DNA of 64,000 nt. Source: Planctomycetota bacterium. GTDB lineage: Bacteria > Planctomycetota > UBA1135 > UBA2386. The notes beneath the pieces were generated by a model. It saw only the letters and a program-made list of their open reading frames with translations. It ran no database searches and was not told the origin of the DNA. Position 1 is the stretch's first letter; every line of letters starts with the position of its first letter. The stretch lies in the NCBI GenBank assembly GCA_019636245.1, contig JAHBXX010000004.1, forward strand, positions 1 to 64,000, given 5' to 3'. Below, piece after piece: positions 1 to 9,993 of this stretch. The position numbers and the translations under genes were made by a program.

Positions 1-229
1 GCACAGCGCGACTCGAGCCTGATGCCGAAGGGCCACGCCTGTGGGTATCCCTGAACGCAACCGAGGTGTTCGCGCCGCGCTGATCGTTCGCCATTCGCCA
101 TTCGGTCGACGACCAGAGCGACCAAGGCGACGCGACGCTGTGCCTCAGAGCGGTGGTTCCGCCGACGCCCGCGAACGTCGCGATCAGGAACGTGAGTCCG
201 AACGCGAAGCTCGTGCAGTAGGCCGTCAC
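1..229 (-). CDS. Possible N-terminal fragment of a membrane protein, cut by the window edge
   Basis: The minus strand is open from a GTG at 229 to the left edge, with no stop. The first 25 codons encode a hydrophobic stretch (TAYCTSFAFGLTFLIATFAG) that could be a signal anchor or membrane helix, and almost all of these codons end in G or C, as in the real genes here. The second half has a poorer third-position bias, and the frame could be chance, because long open frames are common in this DNA. No family is recognised. It would lie downstream of the phosphorylase gene on the same strand. The 18-base tandem TTCGCCATTCGCCATTCG lies inside it (about 88-105). Confidence 0.25.
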   Translation of the reverse strand, partial: MTAYCTSFAFGLTFLIATFAGVGGTTALRHSVASPWSLWSSTEWRMANDQRGANTSVAFRDTHRRGPSASGSSRAV

Positions 230-302
230 GAGGAGTGTCCGTTCGTGGCTGCCGGTGCCCGATCGCGTAGCACGGAAACGGCCGAGCTCGCCCCAACCGC
301 CG

Positions 303-2801
<2,499 letters not shown>

Positions 2802-2980
2802 TGGCGTCGGGCGCGGCGGCGGCGATCGGTGCCCGGCCCAATGCCGGCTCGGCGTGGCGTCTGTCCACGCGCCGCGCGCCGAAGTCTCTCCGACCCGGCC
2901 TGCCGCAGCCAGCATGCGACAGGCCGACGCCGACGGGCTCCGGCGCGGAGCGCTGCCGCCGTCGGCGGCTCACCGGTGCC

Positions 2981-3009
2981 TTGCCCCCGGTGACGAAGGG
3001 CAGTAGGTT
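2981..3009 (+). promoter_or_regulatory. Possible sigma70-type promoter for the 3063-7424 operon
   Basis: TTGCCC (2981-2986) is followed after 17 bp by TAGGTT (3004-3009), 54 bp before the start at 3063. The -35 is fair and the -10 is weak. It lies in the divergent gap between glgP and the secreted-protein gene. This is pattern evidence only. Confidence 0.25.
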
Positions 3010-3062
3010 GCGCCCTGGGGCGGGTTCCGTTGGTGGGGCCTGTTGCTACTCCAGGGAGAGTC

Positions 3063-4892
3063 ATGCTGCCACTCGCTTTCGCTGCTTGCTCCCTCGCCAT
3101 GGCGCCTGCAGGGCCAACGCCGGCGACCGCCAGCCCGGCTCGCCCGTCGTTTCCCCAGGATCCGCCGTCGACGCTGCTGGCCGGCGTGCCCCTCGGCTAC
3201 ACGACCAGGAATGCGCCGGACATCGCCGTGAAGCTCGCCGGTTTCACGCCGGATGCGCCAACGGACTTCCCCACCGGGGTGCCGCGGCCTGATTTCGCCG
3301 CGTTGGTCGGCGCCATTACGCCTGCGACCCTGCGACGCCCGGTACCCGTCCTGGCGATGACGCTCGGCATGGATGTGCTCGCGATCGGGGAGGTCGAACT
3401 GGACGCCACCGACTTCCCCGGTGAGCAACCGCCGCTCGGGACTGGCGGGTCGCGCTACCCGCTGCTGCAGGTCGGCGACCACGGTTGGTACGCGATCCTG
3501 TTCTCCGTCGACACCGACCAGCTGGGACCTTCGCCCGATGTCGCCCCCGCCATCGCGGCGGCCGGAGCCGATGCCGATCGGTCGCTGTTCGCGTACGTGC
3601 TGCCGACCAGTGCGGTCGCCTGGCTGCCCGAAGAAGACCAGAGCAGGCTGGCGCTGCCGCCAACGGCGCTCGGCCTGACCGACCGCGACGATGCGCTGGT
3701 CGCCCTCAACCTGCACATGGCGCTCTACGCCACCGATCTCGCCCGTTATCCGGATGTGTTCACGACCCGTCCTCTGCCGGCCCGGCCGACGGTGTACTTC
3801 ACGATCGACGACCGTTCCCTGACGGCAGACGAGTGCAAGGCGCTCGCGGCGGCATGGGGCCTCGGCAGGATCGACTCGGTCACCATCTACGCCACCGAGT
3901 GGACCGATGCAGGCTGGCAGCGGCTTCCGTCCGTGTACGCCACCGCCGCCCAGCTGGGCCTCGACCTTCCGGATGGCGCCGCGATCGACGGGCTCGCCCT
4001 CGACACGAAGGGCAGCGGTGCGACTGGCCAGCCGCATGAGCTGCTGTTCTCGCTGCGGGGTGCCGACGGCCACGTGGTCGAGGCGCCGCACCAGATCCAG
4101 TACGTGCGACCGGGCGATCCGCCCCCGGCTCCCCCGCGTCCGGTCGTCATCCGGCGTCGCGACGGCCGCTACGGTTCGCTGGGCCGCGAGGCCCGCGGTG
4201 GTCGAGGCATCGGCGACTTCTGCACCGCCGATCCATGGGTCGCCACCGGGCAGCGGGCGGAGTGGTACCGTGCCGATCCGCTGCTCGACGACTTCCTGAT
4301 TGCGCGCCGGCTGCCACCCGACGAGGCCCATCTGCTGCCGACCGGCAGCGGCATGCGACTCGCTGGGTGGGTCCCGCGGCAGATGCTCCAGCGGCCGTTC
4401 GGTGGGTTGGTTCGGGCGGACCTTGCCCAGGCCGAGGCGTCGCTGCCGTCGCTGCCGTCGCTGCTGGTGCAGCACGCGGGCGGTGGCTTCCGGGTGCCCG
4501 AGCTGCGCCTCGGCATCGCGGCCTACCGGCATTCCGAACGGGCTCGGTCGATGATGCGTGCGTGCCTTGCCGGTCCGCTGCCGACCCCCGTGGCGGGCCC
4601 GGCGCGGTTGCGCTGGGGTCGGATGAAGGACTACACGGTGCCGGTTGGGGATCCCGGCAACGTGGCATGGCTCGGCGAGTTCGAGTTCGCGTACGCCGGC
4701 ACACCGGTCACGCGTGATGTCGAGCTGCCGACCGACGGCGTGCTGCCGCCGCGCTCTGGTTCCACCAGCGGCTCGGGTGCCCCATCCGCCGCGGTGCCTG
4801 ATCCGGCGCATCGCTGCGCGTACGTGATGCAATGGCAGATGGAGGCCAACGGCAGCAGCTACGTGTCGCCGATCGCCGCGCTCCGGTTCTGA
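3063..4892 (+). CDS. Secreted protein of unknown function, partner of the downstream kinase gene
   Basis: This 609-residue protein begins with a hydrophobic signal peptide (MLPLAFAACSLAMAPAG) followed by an Ala/Pro/Thr-rich linker. I chose the ATG at 3063 because AGGGAGAG lies just upstream; the frame is also open to an ATG at 3030 without such a site. I recognise no family. The body is a mixed, probably beta-rich extracellular domain with many aromatic and acidic residues, a short proline-rich hinge near the middle (PPPAPPRPVVIRRRDGR) and a small Leu-Pro-Ser repeat at about 4440-4465. Only 6 bp separate its stop from the kinase gene at 4899, so the two are almost certainly co-transcribed. 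It may be an exported ligand, or a target read by the extracytoplasmic part of the kinase. That link is inferred only from adjacency. Confidence 0.7.
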   Translation: MLPLAFAACSLAMAPAGPTPATASPARPSFPQDPPSTLLAGVPLGYTTRNAPDIAVKLAGFTPDAPTDFPTGVPRPDFAALVGAITPATLRRPVPVLAMTLGMDVLAIGEVELDATDFPGEQPPLGTGGSRYPLLQVGDHGWYAILFSVDTDQLGPSPDVAPAIAAAGADADRSLFAYVLPTSAVAWLPEEDQSRLALPPTALGLTDRDDALVALNLHMALYATDLARYPDVFTTRPLPARPTVYFTIDDRSLTADECKALAAAWGLGRIDSVTIYATEWTDAGWQRLPSVYATAAQLGLDLPDGAAIDGLALDTKGSGATGQPHELLFSLRGADGHVVEAPHQIQYVRPGDPPPAPPRPVVIRRRDGRYGSLGREARGGRGIGDFCTADPWVATGQRAEWYRADPLLDDFLIARRLPPDEAHLLPTGSGMRLAGWVPRQMLQRPFGGLVRADLAQAEASLPSLPSLLVQHAGGGFRVPELRLGIAAYRHSERARSMMRACLAGPLPTPVAGPARLRWGRMKDYTVPVGDPGNVAWLGEFEFAYAGTPVTRDVELPTDGVLPPRSGSTSGSGAPSAAVPDPAHRCAYVMQWQMEANGSSYVSPIAALRF

Positions 4893-4898
4893 GAGCCG

Positions 4899-7424
4899 AT
4901 GACGTCGCCGACCACCGACCCAGACGATTCGGCCTCGGCTGCGTTCCACGCCGCGCTGGGTGACTACCTGGAACGGGTCGAACGCGACGGCAGCCGCGCG
5001 CTCGACCAGTTCCGCGAGAGGCACCCGGAGTTCGCCGAACGACTGGGCCGGCAGCTCGACTGGCTGGCCCAGCACCTCGCCAGCCGCGGCGACGATCTGC
5101 CGCGGCGCATCGGCCCCTACCGCGTGCTGCAGCGGCTCGGCCGCGGCGGCATGGGCGAGGTCTTCCTCGCCGAACAGACGGTTCCGTTCCGCCGGCCGGT
5201 CGCCATCAAGGTGATCGCGCCCGGCGCCGTGGACGCGGCCCGGTCGGCACGCTTCGTCGCCGAGATCCAGACGCTGGCGTCCCTGAGCCACGACGGCATC
5301 GCGCGGCTCTACGAAGCGGGCAGCGATGCAGGCCGGGCGTACTTCACCATGGAGTACGTCCCTGGCATGCCCATCACCGACTACTGCGCCGAGGAACGGC
5401 TCGATCTGGCGGCGCGGTTGCGGCTGTTCGTCCGCGTCTGCCGCGCCGTCGAGCATGCGCATCGCCAGGGCATCCTGCACCGGGACCTGAAGCCGTCGAA
5501 CGTGCTCGCCTTCGGGCCGGGCAGCGATCCGACCGTGAAGGTCATCGACTTCGGCCTGGCGAAGCTGCTGACGCCCGGGGCCGGGGCGGCCGCAGCGCTG
5601 ACGGATTCCGGCCAGATCGTCGGCACCCCGGACTACATGAGCCCGGAGCAGGCCGGCGCGGCGGGCGGCGGGCGGGTCGACACGCGCTGCGATGTCTACT
5701 CGCTCGGTGTCGTGCTGTACGAACTGCTCACTGGCGTCCTGCCGCTGTCGCTGTGGCAGGCGCGTGGGGCCGGCCTCCCGGCGCTGCTGCGTGCGATTCG
5801 CGAACGCCAGCCGAGTTCGCCCAGCATGCGCGTCGACGAGGGACTCGCCGACGTCGCCCGGGCGCCCTCGCCGAGCGGCAGGGCCTCGCTGCGCCGCCTG
5901 CTGGCCGGCGATCTCGACGCCATCGTGATGAAAGCGATCGCCAAGGACGCGAACGTGCGTTACCCCAGCGTCGCCCACCTCGCCGAGGACATCGTGCGGC
6001 ACCTCGAGCACCGACCTGTCCTGGCGCGCGCCCAGACCAAGCGCTACCTGCTCGGCAGGTTCGTGCGTCGCCACCGGCTGGCCGTTGGGAGCGTGAGCGG
6101 ACTGTTCCTGCTGTCGTTCGGCTTCCTGGTGGTGCTGAACCTGCTCGCGAACGCGAGCATCCGCAACCTCGAGCGCGCAGAGTTGTTCGGTCTCGTGCAC
6201 TATCTCGAACAGCTGCGCCTGCGGGATTCCGTGCCGCCGCCGGCGCGGCCCGAGGCGCTGCCGGCCCTGCAGGCATGGCTCGACGAGTTCGATCAGGTGC
6301 TGGCCCAGCGGGGCCGCATGCAGGCGTTCGTCGATGCGCCTCCGGCTGCGGCCTCGGACCGGCGGGTCGGAGGCTGGACCGCGACCGCGTGGGCCCGGGA
6401 CGCGTTGCGCGCCGCGTTGGTGCGCGCCCTGGCCGACCTCGACCTGCTCGCCGCCCCCGGCGCAGAGCGCGAACGAATGACGACCCGCATCGGCTGGGCT
6501 CGGCGTGTCGTCGCCGCGACCGTGGACGCCCACCGCGACGCCTGGCAGCGCGCGCGCCGCGAGCTGCGCGACGATCCGCGCTTCGCCGGGGTCGAACTCG
6601 AGCCACAACCCGGTCTCGTGCCGATCGGCCGCGACCCGGCCACCGGGCTGCAGGAGTTCGCGCTGCCGTTGCCCGGTCTCGACCTGCCGCTGCGCCGGAG
6701 CGATGGGTTGCTGCTACGAGCCTCCTCGTGTCCGGTGTTCGTGCTGCTGCCGGGTGGGAGGACGACGGTCGGTTCGCAAGCCGACGACAGCGCGGGCGAG
6801 CGCTACGACCCCTGGCGCCGCCCGTTCGAACCGGAACTCGAGGAGGTCGAGCTGGCGCCCTTCTTCGCGGCCAAGCACGAATTGACGAATGCGCAATGGC
6901 GCAGCGTCGCGCCGGGCGCGTTCGAGCCGCTGCCCGAACTGGCCGGGCCGCGGCAGCCGGTGGTCGCGATCGGCGCCGAGACGATCGTTCACGTCCTGCA
7001 TGCGTGGGGCATGCGGCTGCCGTCGGCGGCCGAGTGGGAGCATCTTGCGCGTGCCGGCACCGAAACGCCGTGGTCCTGCGGCGCCGACGTCGCCAGCCTG
7101 CGCAGTTTCGCGAACCTGCATGACGATGCCGTGGCTGCGTCGGGGTACGCCGCCGAGGGGGAAGCCGTGCCCTGGTCGGATGGTTTCGCGACGACCGCCG
7201 ACGTCGGCGCGTTCGCGCCCAACGGGTTCGGCCTGTTCGACGTCCACGGCAACGCCAATGAGGTCGTGGTGCGCACCGACGAATCGGGCGTGAACGAGTT
7301 CGATCTGCGCGGCGGCAGCTGGCATCAGGGCCCCGGCGCGGCGCGGATCACGTGGCGCACCTGGTGGAACGGACGGCCGTTGCCTTCGATAGGCTGCCGG
7401 CCGGTGGTGTCGCTGGGGCGTTGA
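4899..7424 (+). CDS. Membrane-anchored Ser/Thr protein kinase with C-terminal formylglycine-enzyme-like (SUMF1) domain
   Basis: 841 residues. Residues 1-70 form an acidic leader. Residues 71-375 are a complete Hanks-type kinase: glycine loop GRGGMGEV (81-88), VAIK lysine (104), HRDLKPSN (194-201), DFG (217-219) and the activation segment GTPDYMSPEQ (242-251), so it should be active. One membrane helix follows (about 394-416). After a linker, residues about 635-841 form a formylglycine-generating-enzyme/sulfatase-modifying-factor fold, recognisable from LPSAAEWEHLARAG, GLFDVHGNANEVV and LRGGSW. Topology predicts a cytoplasmic kinase and an extracytoplasmic SUMF1-like domain. In many kinase fusions this domain serves in recognition rather than oxidation, and I do not see the paired catalytic cysteines of true formylglycine enzymes. 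It is the second gene of a two-gene operon with the secreted protein at 3063. Confidence 0.93.
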   Translation: MTSPTTDPDDSASAAFHAALGDYLERVERDGSRALDQFRERHPEFAERLGRQLDWLAQHLASRGDDLPRRIGPYRVLQRLGRGGMGEVFLAEQTVPFRRPVAIKVIAPGAVDAARSARFVAEIQTLASLSHDGIARLYEAGSDAGRAYFTMEYVPGMPITDYCAEERLDLAARLRLFVRVCRAVEHAHRQGILHRDLKPSNVLAFGPGSDPTVKVIDFGLAKLLTPGAGAAAALTDSGQIVGTPDYMSPEQAGAAGGGRVDTRCDVYSLGVVLYELLTGVLPLSLWQARGAGLPALLRAIRERQPSSPSMRVDEGLADVARAPSPSGRASLRRLLAGDLDAIVMKAIAKDANVRYPSVAHLAEDIVRHLEHRPVLARAQTKRYLLGRFVRRHRLAVGSVSGLFLLSFGFLVVLNLLANASIRNLERAELFGLVHYLEQLRLRDSVPPPARPEALPALQAWLDEFDQVLAQRGRMQAFVDAPPAAASDRRVGGWTATAWARDALRAALVRALADLDLLAAPGAERERMTTRIGWARRVVAATVDAHRDAWQRARRELRDDPRFAGVELEPQPGLVPIGRDPATGLQEFALPLPGLDLPLRRSDGLLLRASSCPVFVLLPGGRTTVGSQADDSAGERYDPWRRPFEPELEEVELAPFFAAKHELTNAQWRSVAPGAFEPLPELAGPRQPVVAIGAETIVHVLHAWGMRLPSAAEWEHLARAGTETPWSCGADVASLRSFANLHDDAVAASGYAAEGEAVPWSDGFATTADVGAFAPNGFGLFDVHGNANEVVVRTDESGVNEFDLRGGSWHQGPGAARITWRTWWNGRPLPSIGCRPVVSLGR

Positions 7425-7455
7425 GCCGCGGTGCGGGTGCGGTGCGCGGCTTTGG
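7424..7455 (+). terminator. Weak candidate terminator after the kinase gene
   Basis: AGCCGCG (7424-7430), overlapping the stop codon, can pair with CGCGGCT (7445-7451) and is followed by a short T run. The loop is long (14 nt) and the stem short. It sits in the 55-bp gap between convergent genes, where a terminator is expected. Confidence 0.2.
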
Positions 7456-7479
7456 GCGCCATGCCGCGCGGGCGGTCGG

Positions 7480-9993
7480 CTACTGGATCACGAACGACGC
7501 CACGTCGCTGACCGCCTGCACCGCGAGCGACAGGTCGATCGCCGCGCCGCACAGGCTGACGACCTGGTTCTGCACGCTCGGCGGCAGCGTGCCGCCCCAC
7601 GGCAGGACGCCGGCGGTGGCGCCGTCCGCGCCGACGAAGCCGATCGTGTCGGGGAACTGGGCGATCGCCAGGAGCGCCGGCGTCGGGCCCAGCGGGATGA
7701 CGCCGCCGAAGACCGCGAACGAGCCGCTCGGCGGGCCGAACTCGGCGAGCAGCAGCGAGATGGTGCCGATCGCCGCCGGCGTCGGGTACTGCACGTGGAA
7801 CGCCAGCCCGCCGCCGCCGTTCGGCATCGACGGTCCGCTCAGCCAGAGGCGACCCGCGGTCGGCGGCAGGTGCGGGCCCACCTCATAGGCGCCGGCGTCG
7901 AGCGCGCCGACCTGCCGTGGGCCGCCGAAGGCGTCGACGGCGCCGGGCGGCACCGTCAGCGCCGGGTTCGCGAAGCCGATCGCCGGGCTGCCCGCCTGCA
8001 GCCGCCAGTCGCGGGCCGCCGGGGCCACGAACAGCGGGTCGGCGGCGGAGTTCGTCGAGCCGGCGGCGGGCGGCGGGACCTGGTGGAACGTGTGGCGCAC
8101 GGTCAGCGCCGTCGCCGTCTGCTGCAGGTCCTCGAGCGCGTTGTCGCGCACGATGCAGCTGTCGACGGTCATCGTATTGGCCCACGACACCACGCCGCGC
8201 AGGTTGCCGGCGATCGTGCACAGCTCGCACACCACCGGCGGACCACCGGCGTGGAACACGGCCAGCCCCGGGTGGTCGGCGATCAGGCAGCTCTGCAGCA
8301 CGTGCGGCGAGGTGCCGGGCACGCCGAGCGAGAAGAAGACGTGCACGCCGTGCGCGCTGTTGGCGCGCAGGGTGCTGCTGGACATGCGGCAGCCGTTGCA
8401 CTCTTCCCACTGCAGGCCGCTGCCGACGGTATCGGCGACGAGGACCGCGGGGCCGATCGCCACGCCGGTGCAGCGCGCGGCATAGATGCCGGCGCCGCGG
8501 TTGGCGTGCAGCGTCGTGCGGCCGACCACGGCATCGTCGCACTCGTAGAGCCAGACGCCGCTGTTGCGGTTGCGGTCGATCGAGCGCGCGCCATCGACGA
8601 CCAGGCCGGCGCAGCGGAACGCGCGCACGCCGCTGGAGAGGTTGTCGTCGAGCCGGCAGCCGGCGCCGACCAGGAGGCCGTCGACCCGGTCGGCCTGGAT
8701 GCCGCTGCCGGCGTTGCCGGCGATCGTGCAGTCGGCGAGGCGCAGGTCGCGCGGGGCGGCCGCCAGGCTCTGGCCGACCGCCTCGAGGCCGTCACCGAGG
8801 TTGCCGGCGAGGGTGCAGCTGGCGAACAGCGTGGCCGTCGAGCGCCCCACCTGCACGCCGCCGCTGCGGTTGCCGGTGAAGGTGCAGCGCGCGAACGTGA
8901 CCTGTTGCGGGCCGTTCGCACCCTCGGGCGCCAGCGCGGCGCCCCAGGTGTGGTTGCCGCCGAAGCTGCAGTCGACGATCGTCACCGTCGTGGCGTGGAA
9001 CACGGTGAGGCCGCGGTCGATCGGCCCGCCGAAGCCCTGCGTGGCCACGTTCGGGCCGATGCGCACGTTGCTGGCGCCGCCCTGGATGGCGATGCCGCCG
9101 AGCACGTTGGCGGTCGCCTGCACGCCGCCGATCGCCGCGCCGGCGCCGCCGATCACCTGGATCCCGCAGCCGCCCTGCGGGCCGATGCCGTTGGCGATCA
9201 CCGCGAGGTTGGCCAGCACCGGCGCCGCGCATTGCAGCAGCAGCACGCCCTGCTGGCGGTTCAGGGCCACCGTCGACGGTGCGGCGCCCGGCCGGCCGAA
9301 CACCAGGTTCGGGCTGTTCTCCGCCGACAGGCCGAGTTCGTTGTCGCCGCAGGCCACCGAGCCGAAGGCATGGTCGCCGCCGGCCACGACGCGGATGCCG
9401 ATGCCGCTGTGGCCCTGCACCACCGCCTGGCCGGTGCCGGCGTCGGCGATGCGCGCGCGCTGGCAGTCGTTGAGGAACAGGCCCTGCTGGAAGTTGCGCG
9501 CGTCGAGGCGCTCGAGGACGAGGTCGTGCGCGCCGGGCACCGTGACGACGCCGCTGCCGAACAGCGCGCCGAGCACCTCGAGGTCGGTGAAGCGCGCCCG
9601 CTGGCCGCGCACGACCACGCCGTTGCCCTGCTGGACCAGGAAGCGGCACGGCAGGGTCACCTGCACGTCGTTGCCGGCGACCTCGAAGCCGTAGCCGGCG
9701 GCGGCCGTCGCCGTCCGTGCGTCGACGACCAGCTGGCCGGCGCCGCCCGTGGCCCGCACCAGCACGTTCGACCGGCTCAGCGAGGGCAGCACGGTGGCGA
9801 GCACGATCGGACCGGCGGTGGCGCCGGGACCGACGTCGATCGTGAAGGCAGGGGCCGGCGAGGCGTTGGCGGCCAGCAGCGCGGCGCGCAGGCTGCCGGG
9901 GCCGGCGTCGGCGAGGTTCGACACGGTCGCCGACTGGGCGAGGGCAGCCGCGGCGACGAACGCCGCGGCGAGGCAGGAGCGCAGGGGACTCAC
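7480..9993 (-). CDS. Secreted right-handed parallel beta-helix protein (downstream paralogue)
   Basis: 837 residues from a GTG at 9993. The start gives a clear signal peptide (SPLRSCLAAAFVAAAALAQS), and the GTG overlaps the TGA of the upstream gene in the sequence GTGA, so translation is probably coupled. Just after the signal comes DAGPGSLRAALLAANAS, the motif that opens many exported beta-helix proteins of the CSLREA/polymorphic-membrane-protein kind. About 600 residues of short repeats follow, each with the small-residue/Asn/Gly turns typical of pectate-lyase-like beta-helices (for example CTIAGNAGSGIQAD, CTLAGNLGDGLEA). The last 110 residues are a separate beta-rich domain that I compare with five other proteins here. 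No catalytic residues of a polysaccharide lyase can be assigned; a structural or carbohydrate-binding surface role is equally possible. Frames that continue upstream through the neighbouring gene are not the real start. Confidence 0.85.
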   Translation of the reverse strand: MSPLRSCLAAAFVAAAALAQSATVSNLADAGPGSLRAALLAANASPAPAFTIDVGPGATAGPIVLATVLPSLSRSNVLVRATGGAGQLVVDARTATAAAGYGFEVAGNDVQVTLPCRFLVQQGNGVVVRGQRARFTDLEVLGALFGSGVVTVPGAHDLVLERLDARNFQQGLFLNDCQRARIADAGTGQAVVQGHSGIGIRVVAGGDHAFGSVACGDNELGLSAENSPNLVFGRPGAAPSTVALNRQQGVLLLQCAAPVLANLAVIANGIGPQGGCGIQVIGGAGAAIGGVQATANVLGGIAIQGGASNVRIGPNVATQGFGGPIDRGLTVFHATTVTIVDCSFGGNHTWGAALAPEGANGPQQVTFARCTFTGNRSGGVQVGRSTATLFASCTLAGNLGDGLEAVGQSLAAAPRDLRLADCTIAGNAGSGIQADRVDGLLVGAGCRLDDNLSSGVRAFRCAGLVVDGARSIDRNRNSGVWLYECDDAVVGRTTLHANRGAGIYAARCTGVAIGPAVLVADTVGSGLQWEECNGCRMSSSTLRANSAHGVHVFFSLGVPGTSPHVLQSCLIADHPGLAVFHAGGPPVVCELCTIAGNLRGVVSWANTMTVDSCIVRDNALEDLQQTATALTVRHTFHQVPPPAAGSTNSAADPLFVAPAARDWRLQAGSPAIGFANPALTVPPGAVDAFGGPRQVGALDAGAYEVGPHLPPTAGRLWLSGPSMPNGGGGLAFHVQYPTPAAIGTISLLLAEFGPPSGSFAVFGGVIPLGPTPALLAIAQFPDTIGFVGADGATAGVLPWGGTLPPSVQNQVVSLCGAAIDLSLAVQAVSDVASFVIQ

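Noticed and set aside
4440..4465. A short tandem repeat (TCGCTGCCG units)
   Set aside because: Only three units inside a coding region; it encodes a Leu-Pro-Ser stretch and shows no sign of being a regulatory or mobile repeat.
2970..6608. An open frame of 1212 codons on the minus strand
   Set aside because: It is antisense to the secreted protein and kinase genes, both of which have intact family motifs; the product is Arg/Gly/His-rich without domains.
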